This document shows, in pieces, positions 53,913-64,000 of a stretch of DNA of 64,000 nt. The stretch is taken from positions 316,001-380,000 of the forward strand of contig CAJNDS010001324.1 in NCBI GenBank assembly GCA_905221605.1, given 5' to 3'. Every line of letters begins with the position of its first letter. Within the stretch, counting starts at the first letter, position 1. The notes below the pieces were generated by a model. It had not been told where the DNA came from and searched no databases. It saw nothing but the letters and a program-made list of their open reading frames with translations. The position numbers and the translations under genes were made by a program. Origin of the DNA: Symbiodinium natans. Taxonomy: Eukaryota > Sar > Dinophyceae > Suessiales > Symbiodiniaceae.

Positions 53913-54654
53913 CAGAGGGGTCTTTGGGCAGGTGCCAGGTCAAACATGGTGCCGAGAACCTGCAGAAGCCGCCGATGTCGGTCCCATCCGTGGCGGCCTC
54001 GGGGTGTCAGAGCCGAGTGGGCGCTTTTCTCTGGCAGGTTAATGGTTTAGGGTTTAGGGTTTAGGGCTAGGGTTTAGGGTTTACGGTTTAGGGCTTAGGG
54101 CTCAGGGCTTATAGATTTTTGGGCTTAGGGTCTAGGGCTAGGGTTTCGGGTTTAGGGTTTAATGTTAGAGTCGCTTTAATAACCCCCCCCCCCCCCAAAT
54201 CTTGTTTTGGTCCCCGGGGTTTGGAGGGGTGGAAAAAGGGGGTGTCAATTGTGAGGATTCTGGGGGTCTGGGGTCTGGGGGTCTGGGGGTCTGGGGGGGT
54301 CAGCTGTCAGGGTGTGCTTTGCTTACTTTCAGCAAAATTTTCAATTCCTGGCCAGAGAAATTTTACAATTGCCACCCCATTCTTATTATCACTGGACCCC
54401 CTATATAGACTTGTTTACATACATCGGCCCGAAAACCTCCCGTAATGGAAAGTAGTCTTCGGCTGGGGCCCTCTGGCCTGGCGAATATTACTATTGCCAC
54501 CCCAATTGAAAAAACCACTCTCACATTAGGGTTTAGGGTTTAATTTGGAGGGCTTTGGGGGTTGTAGGGTTTCGGGGTTCAGGGTTTAGCGTTTGGGGGG
54601 GGGGGGGGGGTCAGTCTAGGCCCTAGGGGTGTTCATCCGCGCAAGATGCGGTAG

Positions 54655-57600
54655 GTGGAGGGCTTCGCGCGCTGGAACTTCGAGCGCAAAGCAGACCTCG
54701 CCGGCGCCATCTCTGCCAATGCCGCTGCGCAAGGCAGGCCACTGAGGCTCTTCTCCATGTGCCTGGGCTTGCGATTTAGGGTTTAGGGTTTGGGGTTTGG
54801 GGTTTAGGGTTTAGGGTTTAGGGTTAGGGCGCCTCGCCCCTCCCCCCGCCCCAATTTTTTCAGGTACACTGGCTGGGGCACGGCGGAGATGGTGGCCAAT
54901 TCGGTGGGCCGCGTCTTCAACGCACTGAAGGGCAGCAACGCACTGCAGGCGCACAAGTCGGGTTTAGGGTTTAGGGTTTAGGTCCTAGGGTTTAGGTTTT
55001 AGGGTTTAGGGTTTAGGGTTTAGGGGTTAGGGTTTAGGGTTTAGGGTTTAGGGTTTAGGTTTTAGGGTTTAGGGTTTAGGCTTTTTGGGGTTTAGGGTTT
55101 AGGGTTTAAGAGTTCAAGGTTTAGGGTTTAGGATGTAGGGAACCCTTGAGGTTCCTGTGATGAGGGTTACATAAATAGATATGTGTTTTTTTTTTATTGT
55201 ATTTGTTCTTTGTTTTGGGGACGGATTATAATTATGAGGGATGCCTGAGGGTTGATGGGTAAAAATACGTGGGTTGTAAATGCTCTGAGTAGGGATATAG
55301 CGGTTGTAACCATAGTTGCCTTAACCCATGAACCTCCAAGCAGGGAACAGCCAACCTCGCCAGGCTCGCGCATGTGCATGGCGGGCTTATGCCGATGTGG
55401 TTTCCCATTGTTGTCTTCGTCAGGAGTCATCTACTCATAGGCTCATAAGCCCGGAAACCCCGAAACTCTTGAATGTTAAACCCCAAGCTCCCTAATTCCG
55501 AAACCCTAAACCCCAAACCCTAGACCCTAAACCCTAAACCCTAAACCCTAAACCCTAAACCCTAAACCCTAAACCCTAACCCTAAACCCTAAACCCTAAA
55601 CCCTAAACCCTTTTCGGAGGTGGAAGTTGCATGGATGTGCGAGTCCAACCTGGACAAGTGCCGCTACTTGGCAGAGGCATTCAAGGAGGTGCAGCATATC
55701 TTCACCGATGCCACAGAGGTGGGTTTAGGGTTTAGGGTTTAGGGTTTAGGGTTTAGGGTTTAGGGTTTAGGTTTAGGGTTTGGGGTTTGGGGTTTAGGGT
55801 TGAGGGTTTACAGGTCGCCAGCGGCTGTGCGTGGGAATATCGAACCGGCCGCCGACTCCTTGTTCCCATGGACTGCAATTGAGGGCTGAGAGGGGCTGAA
55901 AGGGCAGGGTCAGAGAGGGTTTTGATGGGGCTTATCGAGGGTTCATCAGGCTTGTAGGAGCTTGCGGCTGTCGGTGACATTGCGAACGGGGAAGCGCATG
56001 AGGGCGCCGGGCAGTATATAGAGGCGCCGTGCAACTCCAGACCTAAACCCTAAACCCTAAACCCCAAACCCTAAACCCTAAACCCTAAACCCTAAACCCT
56101 AAACCTCCAGGATCTTGACGGCGGCTTCGTGGGCTACCCATGTGTCGACCTCTCCAGTCTCAACACGGGTCCAGGACAGTTCAAGGATGCGAGCACTGCG
56201 ACGGGCAAGGGCTATGCCAACATGCTGAAGGTCCTGGTATTCCGAGTTTTGGGGTGGTTCAGGTTGTCTTGGGTTCGAGGGGGTTTCGTTTGCCCCTGAC
56301 ATCTTTTGCAGGAGTGTCTTGCAAGGTTCATGGGTACTTTTTAAGTGGGGTAAGAAGTGCCCTAAAAAAAGGACAAAAAAACCATAGTTGCCTTACTTCA
56401 TAAGGACCCATGGACCTCCAAGCAGTGCAAGCCAGGTGGTGGATAAGTGTGACAGACTCTCCTTCCTCGGCGTGGAGAACAGCGGCAACATGTGGCACAA
56501 GCGGAAGGAGGATTCTGGGGTTCTTAAGGGAGGGGGTGGTTCGCATTGGGGGGGGTAGGTACCTGGGGAAGCCGGAAGGAAGCCCAGGGAGCCTTGGCGA
56601 GTAGTGGGGAGCATTCGGGAGTGTTGGGTTATGCATACCCCCTTGAACCCTAACCCCAAACCCTAAACCCTAAACCCCAAACCCGAAACCCCAAACCCTA
56701 AACCCAAAACCCTAAACCCTAAACCCTAAACCCCCTTCCTTACGAACCCGGACCCTGTAGTGAGGACCAATTCGAGAGGCCGATTGACATCCAAGATGCT
56801 GCGTTCCGCGAGCGAGGCGGCAGCGGGGGTGGGGGGGGGGGGTGGGGGTTTAGGGTTTAGGGTTTCGGGTCTAGGGTTTAGGGTTTAGGGTTTAGGGAGG
56901 TTGCGGAATCCCGCAGACTTCCTTTCGGTTGGTGAGCTCCGCACTTGATCGAGACCTGGTCACCTGGTCTCACCCCAAACCCTAGACCCTAAACCCTGAA
57001 CCCCAAAGGATCCAGCTAGTTTGTGAAATGGATTGCTTGGCATGCACCAGGGCCAGCAAGCGCGGCAAGTACCAGAATCACGCGGAACGCCATAAGCCCT
57101 AAGCTCACTAAAATCAAGGATAAGGGTTTAGGGTTTGGGGTTTAGGGTTTAGGGCTTTGGATCTAGGAGGGTTCATTTAGGGTTAAGGGAGTAGACCAAC
57201 CCCCCCCCCCCCCAACCCTAAACTACATGCTTGAACTCTCGACTGTCGACCCCAAACTCCTCAACCCAAAACCCCCTAAGCCCTAACCTCCTCAACCCTC
57301 AACCCTGAACCCTCAACCCTAAACCCTAAGCCCTAAACCCTAAACCCTAAACCCTAAACCCCTAAGCAGGCTTCCTGGCCTCTTCACACCGGGTTTCTGC
57401 CCACGAGTTCGGTCCTCCACAGAGCCGGACGCGCTCCTGGAGCTTGTGCCATGGGCCCTCAAAGAGGTTTGGGGGGTTTAGGGTCTAGGGTTTAGGGTTT
57501 AGGGTTTAGGGTTTAGGGCTTGGGGTTCAGGGGTTCGGGGTTTAGGGTTTGGGGTTGGGGGGTTCGGGGTTTCGGGTTAGGGCTTAGGGGGTTGGAGGGT

Positions 57601-60174
57601 TTGGGGGGGTTGGAAGTTGGGGGGCGTTTTGGGGAGGGTTTGGGGGTTGAGGGTGTTGGGTTGGTTTGGAGGTTGCGGGTTTGGGGGGTGTAGGGTTTGG
57701 GGCTTGAGGGCGTTGGGTCTCCGATTTGGGGGTTGAGGGTTTAGGGGTTCAGGGGTCTTAAGCTACCAGAAAAAAGAGGCTACACCCATGACCCAACACC
57801 CCCTGGAGTGATGACTTTATGTAAGTTCCTAATAGGCAGCCTAGAACTGATGGGGACTTTTGGAATTTAGGGTTTAGGGGTTAGGGTTTAGGGTTCAGGG
57901 TCAGGAGTTTGGGGGATGGGGGGGACTTCTGGCGGGGGCTTCTCGGCAAATGCCAGAAGGCAGGTTTGTTTCGAGCTGAGATCCATTCGAATCCCCTCCC
58001 TTCGGAGTCCTACACCCTCAGCCCTAATCCTTAAACCTTAAACCCCAGAAAATCCTAAGCCGGAAGCCCTAAACCCAAAACCCCAAACCCGAAGCCTTAA
58101 ACCCTAAACACTGAACCTTAGACCCTAAACCCGACCCTAACCAAGCCCCCCCCTGAGCCCAGGTACATGCGGAAGGCATGCAGCCGGGCGGACGGGCTCG
58201 AGGGGGAGGTGGCCCTGTCGAACCTCTTCCTGTCATTCCGCTGCGAGGCGCTGTCTTTGCCAAAGCTTCTGGCGGAGATTCCCGGGTTCCGCAACTGGGC
58301 CATGGTTGAACATCCTTTTTTTACGTTTTTTAAGAGTACTTGAACCCCAATAGGGAACACAAAATGGTCATCTCTGAATAGTACCCCCAACAATGGTGCA
58401 GGCAAAGCGCCGGCGCCCAGCGAGAAAGTGGGGAAGTCGGCCAAGTGGATGCAGCAGTTTGCAGAGATTGCCAAGAGGCTGGGACAGGCCTGTGATCTGC
58501 CTTACATCCTGCAATGCATATAAATGCACTTGAGGAAGGGCCCACTCTCGATGCCCTAAACCCTAAACCCTAAACCCTAAACCCTAAACCCTAAACCCTA
58601 AACCCTAAACCCTAAACCCCAAACCCCAAACCCCAAACCCTAAAACCTAAACCCTAAACCCTAAACCCTAAACATTGTTTCAGTTCTCGTTGAAGGAGCA
58701 GCTCGACCTCAAGGTCCAAGAGGTTCTCTCCATGGACCTACCCCTGACCTCGCGAGGCTCGGTAGGCCCTTAGGACATGTTATCTTTTCCCTTATTGGGG
58801 TTGAGAGGTAAACCCTAAACCCTAAACCCTAAACCTAAACCCTAAACCCTAAACCCTAAACCCCAAACCCTAAACCCTAAACCCTAAACCCTAAACCCTA
58901 AACCCTTACTGGGTTTAAGAGGATCATCTTCAGGAGTTTTTTTTTTCAGTGGGTTTCAGGGGCCATCCTAGGAGAGGTCCATGTGGTGGCCATTGCCGTT
59001 CATGAGCTCCAAGCTCGCGGCGTGGACTTGCGGAAAGAGCCTGTGGTCATTCAAGTGGACGCTTGCTCCAGCATTTCAATAGGGCGTTGAAGGAGCTACT
59101 AGCAAGAAGGCATCTACGCATATCTATATACGGTTATGCATGTACAAACGTTGTGGGCATGCAGGCCTGAAACATGAGATTGGCTCTTGGTTTGGGTCAC
59201 AATTGAGTTGGTGTGGGTGAGTCTGCATCGTTTCTGTCGGGGTGATAGCTCGGAGCCCCAATGGATAGTCACCCTAAACCCTAAACCCTAAACCCTAAAC
59301 CCTAAACCCTAAACCCGAAACTCCAAGGACCAAGGCTTCGGGAGATCCTGGCATCGATCCGATCACCGGATCGCCCCCTGCATCATCCCCAAGGGCAAGT
59401 ACCTCCTGACGGGCCCGACATGGAGGCTGATGGACAAGCAGGAGGGGTTTGGGGTTTAGGGTTTAGGGTTAGGGTTTAGGGCTTAGGGTTAGGGAGTGTG
59501 AGGTTTAGGGTTTAGGGTTTAGGGTTTAGGGTTTAGGGTTTAGGGTTTAGGGTTTAGGGTTTAGGTTTTGGGGTTTAGGGCCAGTTGAGGATTCAGGGTT
59601 CAGGGCGGTCCTTCGCGGTATGGTGTATGGTAGTCTGGGTTGAACTTCAAGCTGATGCTTGCTCTCAGGAGAAATGCTTTCTTCAGGGCGTCGGACCGCA
59701 GGAGATCCGTGCCTATCGCATGGAAGAGCTGCTCTCCGAGAATCAGCTGAACGACATGGCGGGAAACGCGTGGCCCACTTAGCTTGCCAGCGCTCTTTGA
59801 GGTACTCGGTTTAGGGTTTAGGGTTTAGGGTTTAGGGTCTAGGGTCTAGGGTTTAGGGTCTCATACTTCCGCCGTCCAACGTTTGGGGCTTTTGTTGTGA
59901 GGAAGTCAAATGCAGTTACCATATAAGTTATATGGTGTAAGTGACATAGCCTCCGTTTTTGTGTGGCAACTGAATTTGAGTTCCTTCGAACCATGCCATT
60001 CAATATTCTTCGGATGCTTGTTGTGTCACCCTAAACCCAAACCCCAAAACCCTAAACCCTAAACCCGAAGCCCAAATCAGGTTCACCGCGCAGATTTGCA
60101 TGGCGGCGTATCTGTCCTTCTTGGTTTGCTGGAACTCGGGAGCGCGCCCGGGTATGGAGGCAAAACAGGAGCCG
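54655..60174 (+). CDS. DNA (cytosine-5) methyltransferase homologue (about 15 exons)
   Basis: Conserved C5-methylase motifs occur in the right order. Exons 54655-54758 and 54864-54948 join to RLFSMYTGWGTAEMVANSV (motif I region). 55620-55718 gives WMCESNLDKCRYLAEAF...HIFTDATE. 56111-56230 gives GGFVGYPCVDLSSLN (motif IV with the catalytic Cys). 56436-~56510 gives DRLSFLGVENSGNMW (motif VI, ENS for ENV). 57370-57466 gives VSAHEFGPPQSRTRSW (motif VIII). 58163-~58305, 58402-58489, 58684-~58760 and ~58985-59073 lead to VVIQVDACSS. ~59337-59443 gives CIIPKGKYLLTGPTWRLMDK. 59669-59769 gives CFLQGVGPQEIRAYR...QLNDMAGNA, and 60081-60174 completes AGNAFTAQICMAAYL (motifs IX-X). It should transfer methyl from SAM to cytosine C5 in DNA. 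The 5' end is open (possible exon near 53940), and the exons near 56761 and 57020 are uncertain. Cytosine methylases of this kind occur in dinoflagellate genomes, in part on retroelements; no retroelement is seen here. Confidence 0.85.
54955..55135. repeat. TTTAGGG array in DNA methyltransferase intron
   Basis: Canonical units with occasional TTTTAGGG and GGTCCTAGGG. It follows the motif I exon after a GC donor. Confidence 0.9.
55144..55344. mobile_element. Possible diverged family A element
   Basis: The right end TTAACCCATGAACCTCCAAGC is a clear family A terminus. The left end CCTTGAGGTTCCTGTGATG is a weak match in inverse orientation. The interior is AT-rich. Confidence 0.45.
55498..55612. 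repeat. CCCTAAA array before the CESNLDKC exon
   Basis: About fifteen units, opposite in orientation to the arrays at 54955 and 55724 in the same gene. Confidence 0.95.
55719..56110. other. DNA methyltransferase intron with TTTAGGG and CCCTAAA arrays at opposite ends
   Basis: The intron starts GT (GAG/GTGGGTTTAGGG). It has a TTTAGGG array at its 5' end (55722-55812) and a CCCTAAA array at its 3' end (56042-56104), so the two could pair to form a stem around ~230 nt of unique sequence. Confidence 0.75.
56318..56422. mobile_element. Inverted-repeat element, family A, ending near a splice acceptor
   Basis: CTTGCAAGGTTCATGGGTAC at the left, GGACCCATGGACCTCCAAG at the right. The acceptor I infer for the next exon (GCCAG at 56431-56435) is 13 bp beyond the element. 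Confidence 0.75.
57470..57760. repeat. Degenerate TTTAGGG / GGGTTTGGGG block
   Basis: G-rich telomere-like sequence, canonical at the left and increasingly degenerate to the right, starting at the GT donor of the PQSRTR exon. Confidence 0.85.
58555..58676. repeat. CCCTAAA array in DNA methyltransferase intron
   Basis: Seventeen or so units with a short CCCCAAA block in the middle, ending 8 bp before the acceptor TTTCAG. Confidence 0.95.
58782..58962. repeat. Family E intron repeat split by a CCCTAAA array
   Basis: CTTATTGGGGTTGAGAGG at the left and ACTGGGTTTAAGAGGATCAT at the right are family E units like those at 49991-50174. The right end also shares the T-run, CAG and GGGGCCATCC with that intron. 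A ~100 bp CCCTAAA array (58810-58907) lies between the two units. Confidence 0.75.
59455..59582. repeat. TTTAGGG array in DNA methyltransferase intron
   Basis: Canonical run of about ten units after a degenerate start. Confidence 0.9.
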
Positions 60175-61167
60175 GTAGGGTTTAGGGTTTAGGGTTTAGG
60201 GTTCATGACGTTTCCGGAAGTTTCTGTGCACAAAGTTTGGCACAGAAAGCAGCTCCTGCTCGCTGAAAAGCCTGCTTGACAGGTTAGTGATAATTCAATA
60301 TGCTGCACCGAATTCATAATTCGGAGCTGGCAGCACGCATGCTCTGGCACGCAAAGGAAAAACATACGTTTGGGATCCTTGGAGGATTCTGTGGCTGAGC
60401 CATGGTGCATACAGCCACATGGCCGCGTCTTGCAGTCCGCCGCGTTGCTTGTTTGGGCTCTTCAGCTGGCCGACCGACAGCGGTTCAGCACAAGAATACA
60501 CAAGTTCAACACCAGAACGACTGACACAGCACTTGCCGCCAAGGCCGCACCGTTATTCGGCCGCCAGCAAAGCAGCACCTGAACACCCCCCCAAAAGCCT
60601 ACTTTTCTGTAGAATCCTATGAGGAGTCTTGCAAACGAAGCCCTAAACCCCAAATTCGCCCTAAACCCTAAACCTTGAACCCTAAATCCTAAACCCTAAG
60701 CCCCATAAAACAGAAGCAGGTTATGCAAAACAGGTAGGTAGGCTTTTGAGTTCTTGACTACAAATCTAGTCACTTGCACTCGCGTGGGGCCATGCCGCGA
60801 GTGGGCGCACGGCACCTCAGGGGGTGGAGAGGAGACGGTGGGGTTTAGGGTTTAGGGGGTTTTTCGGGTCTCTACAGGGTTTATAGGGGTTGATAGAGGT
60901 TTTAGGATTTCGGGTGTAGGGGTTTAAGGTTTCTATGGCGCTTCTTGGGGTTTTAGGGACTAAGGTTTGCGGTCGCTTTTAGGGGTTTCAGGGTTCAGGG
61001 GTCTAGGATCTCCGTGGTGCTTATGGGGAGGTTTGGGTTTTAGGATTCAGGGTAGAGGCATGGCCCTGGGGGGGTTGGGGTCTCGACAGGGTTTAGGGCT
61101 TTAGGGTCTCCATGGTTCTAGGTGTCTACAGGGTCTACAGGGTCTAAGGTGCGTGCCCTGGCCCCAC

Positions 61168-61245
61168 TCCCCCCCCCCCCACTCCCCCCCCCCCCACTTC
61201 CCCCCCCCCCCCCCCCCCCCCCCCCCCCACCCCCCCCGACCCCCC
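61168..61245. repeat. Poly-C tract
   Basis: C runs broken only by a few A, T and G, ~75 bp. Confidence 0.95.
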
Positions 61246-61252
61246 CAGAAGC

Positions 61253-61505
61253 ACCCCTAAACCCTAAACCCTAAACCCTAAACCCTAAACCCTAAACCCT
61301 AAACCCTAAACCTTAAAACCTTAAAACCTTAAAACCTTAAAACCTTAAAACCCTAAACCTTAAACCTTAAGCCCTAAACTCTAAACCCTAAACCCCTTTT
61401 AAACCCTAATCCCTGAACCCTAAACCCGAAACCTCAAACCCCAAACCCCAAACCCCAAACCCCAAACCCCAAACCCTAAACCCTAAACCCTAAACCCTAA
61501 GCCGC
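61253..61505. repeat. CCCTAAA array with AAAACCTT and CCCCAAA variant blocks
   Basis: Three consecutive homogeneous blocks: CCCTAAA (61255-61310), CCTTAAAA (61311-61350) and CCCCAAA (61436-61475), then CCCTAAA again. Confidence 0.9.
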
Positions 61506-61704
61506 ACCGAAGTGCTCTTCGGCACCGACTTTGGCGCCGAGGCCGCGCCGGCGCCCGCACCTTCCGAGCAGGGGGTGGGTGGCTCTCCCACGCGGCGGAA
61601 GGCTGGGTTTGGGGTTTAGGGTTTAGGATTTAGGGTTTAGGGTTGAAGGGTTAAAGGGTTTCAGGGTTTAGGATTCGGGTCGGAAAGAGACTCCAGAGTG
61701 TTAT

Positions 61705-61856
61705 GTCTCTCTCTCTCTCTCTATCTTTCTCTCTCGCTCTCGCCGCTCTCTCTCTCTCTCTCCCTCTCTGTCTCTCTGTCTGTCTCTCTCTCTCTCTCTT
61801 TCTCTCTGTCTGTCTCTCTCTCTCTCTCTTTGTCTCTTCGTCTCTCTCTCTTTCTA
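61705..61856. repeat. (CT)n microsatellite
   Basis: About 150 bp of CTCTCT with TCTGTCTG and TTTCTC interruptions. Confidence 0.95.
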
Positions 61857-63490
61857 TTATGGTTGAGTAGGTCTTAGGGTGTAAGGGTTTGGTTTACGGT
61901 TGAACAAGCTTGGGCTTGCGCATTGGGGTCTCCAAGACGGATCTGCATACGGATCTGACTCAGAATGCTGGCATGCGGCATGAGTGGCAGCTTTTGACGC
62001 GCCAGGCGCGTCCTCAAGAAGACGCAGGGACACCGACAACTTCGCCTGCCTCCAAGCGCAGGAAAACTAAGCTCGAGGCTCAGATCGGTTGCAGTCGACG
62101 CCGTATGCAGGATGTACGTGCCCTAGGATACAGCTCACATGAACAAAAAGACCCTTCCGCCTTGCTGCAATGTTGGCTTCTTGGTGTCGGTGTGAAGCGT
62201 AGAAGTCTGGAAACCCCTAGAAAAGGGTAAGCTGATGATGTCCGTCAGTGAGAGCGAGAAGTGACCCGCACGCGCCTCCACTGCTCCTACCAGGAAGGCG
62301 CCTTCAAAGGAGGAGCCGCCGAAGGAGGAGGAGCCGCCAAAGGCAGAGGAGCCGGCAGCCGACCCCTTCGGCGCTGACCTCCAGGCGCAACTGGAAGGCT
62401 GCCGATGGGGGGGGGGGGGGGGGGGGGTGGTGGCTTCGTGTGTTGAAGAAGTTGTCTGAGTTGTTGCGGCATCTGGAGGTTCTTAAACCACAAAGCCCTC
62501 CAACCCTCAAAAGGGTCTTCTGCTGATCCCAGGGTGACATGAGAACAGGGACGGCCAAGGGCACTGCAGCTCTCATCTCCGGAAGGCCGAGACCTGCTGA
62601 GCCCTGTATGCCCAAAAAGCCCCCCCTGAAGGGCCCTGACGCACCCAACTAGAACCGATGAACCCTTGTCGACCTGATGCAACCCTAAACTTGCAGCCCT
62701 GAGCTCTCAACCCTTAGCCCCAAACTCTAACCCCCGAACCCTAAACCCCAAACCCTAAATGTGACACTAAACCCTAAACCCCAAACCCTCAACCCTAAAC
62801 CCTCAACCTCAACCTTAAGCCCTAAACCCAAACCCTCAACCCTAAACCCCAAACCCTAAACCCTAAACCCGACACCGGTGTAGAAGAACCCGCCCCCCCC
62901 CCCCCACAGGCCCCGTGGACACGGCAGAAGAACTGCCGGCTCCCAAGGCCGAGGCAGGTCCTTTTTTTTTTTGGAAGGGGGGGGGCTTGGAGGGGTTTAG
63001 GGTTTAGGGGTTAGGGTTTAGGGTTTCGAGTTTAGGGCTTAGTGCTTCGGGTTCGGGTTTCGGGTTGAGGGTTTCTAGGGTCAGGGTTGATTGCTGGAGT
63101 TATGGGGTTTAGGGTTTGAGGGCTAACGCCTAAACTTGTGTGTCTGGGAGGGGGGGGGGGTGCTTTGGTGGTATTTATGGGAGTTTTCGAGCATCTTTTT
63201 GAGTGCGTTTTCTGGAAATGTGGGGCGGGGGGTTCAGGGGTAGGCCATTGTAGGGTTTAGCAGGGTTCAGGGTTCGGCGGAATCGCATCCGATCTGATGT
63301 ATCCGAAGATATGTAAGACGCGCAGAGATAGCCCCAAGCCCCCAACCCCAAACCCTAAACCCCAAACCCCAAACCCCAAACCCTAAACCCTAAACCCCAA
63401 ACCCTAAACCCTAAACCCCAAACCCTAAACCCCAAACCACCAAGCCTTTAACCAGGCGCCTCAGGACAGTGCGGGCCTTACCGAGGTGTC

Positions 63491-63811
63491 CTTGGAGGTT
63501 CATGGTACCTATCAACCAATCATAACTGTACTGATAGGGTTTAGGGTTTAGGGTTTAGGGTTTAGGGTTTAGGGTTTAGGGTTTAGGGTTTAGGGTTTAC
63601 TGTACTTACAACTGTACCTATCGCACCAACATGGCGCTTAAGGGGCTTACAATTGGGGTTATAAGTACAGATATAACGGGCCTTAAGTGCCCCAATATGG
63701 CTATTAACTGTACCTATAGCCTATAGGTACAGTTGTAAGTACAGTTAACCCTAAACCCTAAACCTTACAAGTACAGTTATAATTGGCTAATGAGTAGCAT
63801 GAACCTCCAAG
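63491..63811. mobile_element. Family A element enlarged by two telomere-like insertions
   Basis: The ends CTTGGAGGTTCATGGTACCT and GTAGCATGAACCTCCAAG are family A termini. A nine-unit TTTAGGG array (63536-63598) is flanked by ACTGTACT (63525-63532, 63599-63606). A short CCCTAAA run (63748-63765) is flanked by AAGTACAGTTA (63737-63747, 63769-63779). Without these and one copy of each flank, the arms match the uninterrupted element at 45458-45600. Confidence 0.9.
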
Positions 63812-64000
63812 CATGCTCAAAAGCAGACAGACGTTGGCTTCTTGCGTGCGGGTCCTTGGCTAGGGTCTAGGGTTTAGGGTTTCGGGTTTATAGGGTTTAG
63901 GGTATCCCTGGAAGGGTATATGGGGGGGGACGAATTGTACCTAATTCACCGACTTCCCTGCTCCATGCGCAAGTTTTGGGAGATGTTCTTGCTGACTGTC
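63812..64000. other. Window end, no gene recognised
   Basis: Unique sequence with a short TTTAGGG stretch at 63860-63905. Confidence 0.5.

Larger units (their letters stand above)
51248..54654. other. Intergenic region between the multi-module gene and the DNA methyltransferase
   Basis: Contains unique sequence at 51250-52190 with ORFs of up to 170 residues in competing frames and no motif; a frame at 52622-52785 (MGEKLPTKSQIVRSLAIEP) that could be an exon; an AT-rich (AAATA)n tract near 53010-53095; telomere-like arrays at 53231-53325 and 54044-54160; and poly-C at 54183-54196. The segment 53940-54040 is exon-like (frame KHGAENLQKPPMSVPSVAAS, followed by GCAG/GT) and may be a 5' exon of the DNA methyltransferase. 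Confidence 0.45.
60175..63490. other. Repeats and exon-like acidic/proline-rich segments after the DNA methyltransferase
   Basis: Three segments have AG before them and coding-like composition in the + frame: ~61510-61605 (TEVLFGTDFGAEAAPAPAPS), ~62294-62400 (KEEPPKEEEPPKAEEPAADP, FGADLQAQLEG) and ~62910-62957 (PVDTAEELPAPKAEA). They could be a disordered C-terminal tail of the DNA methyltransferase or part of a further gene running off the window. A frame at 61910-62230 has no recognisable motif. The rest is telomere-like sequence (60660-60700, 60840-61140, 62690-62880, 63000-63065, 63340-63440). Confidence 0.4.

Noticed and set aside
59770-59782. Stop codon soon after the AGNA motif as the end of the DNA methyltransferase
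   Set aside because: A GT donor at 59770 and an acceptor at 60080 restore AGNAFTAQICMAAYL, the expected motif X continuation. The TAG lies in the intron.

Overview
The window looks like nuclear DNA of a dinoflagellate (alveolate alga). The main reasons are: plant-type TTTAGGG/CCCTAAA telomere-like repeats scattered in both orientations through non-coding DNA; one strongly one-way (+ strand) gene order; a tandem gene array with intronless copies; other genes cut into many very short exons by introns that often start GC or GA rather than GT; and protein modules that I associate with dinoflagellates. This is my reading of the sequence, not the result of a search. I see no bacterial operons, rRNA, CRISPR array or organelle genes, and I could not confirm any tRNA.

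Layout. 1-14,190: a tandem array of five ~2.5-2.9 kb units plus a truncated sixth. Each unit carries an intronless ~238-residue gene with one hydrophobic segment and three copies of a ~40-residue beta-type repeat. Copies 1, 4 and 5 are open. Copies 2 and 3 are broken, and copy 3 contains a ~126 bp fold-back palindrome. A ~2.46 kb block with an ankyrin-repeat gene interrupts the array between units 1 and 2. 14.2-22.8 kb: mostly telomere-like repeats, hairpins and short inverted-repeat elements, with a probable copia RNase H relic. 22.8-26.2 kb: a complete 10-exon UTP23 gene (small-subunit rRNA processing). 26.2-29.6 kb: repeats, including a decayed copy of the first exon of the later methyltransferase gene. 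29.66-32.64 kb: two intronless genes of unknown function, one a multi-pass membrane protein. 35.9-47.6 kb: a ~20-exon RNA uracil-5-methyltransferase gene (TRM2/RumA family) with a >5 kb intron full of inverted-repeat elements. 48.1-51.25 kb: a ~10-exon multi-module gene of unknown function. 54.6-60.2 kb: a ~15-exon DNA (cytosine-5) methyltransferase gene with motifs I, IV, VI, VIII, IX and X in order. 60.2-64 kb: repeats and a few acidic, proline-rich exon candidates.

The most interesting signal is not a protein. Many introns carry telomere-like arrays, and in at least five places such an array is flanked by direct repeats of host sequence, as expected of an insertion. In one case two arrays sit inside an inverted-repeat element whose uninterrupted relative, also in this window, shows what the site was like before. 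Together with several inverted-repeat families that lie in introns and end at splice acceptors, this suggests that telomere-repeat insertion and introner-like elements have been creating or enlarging introns here.
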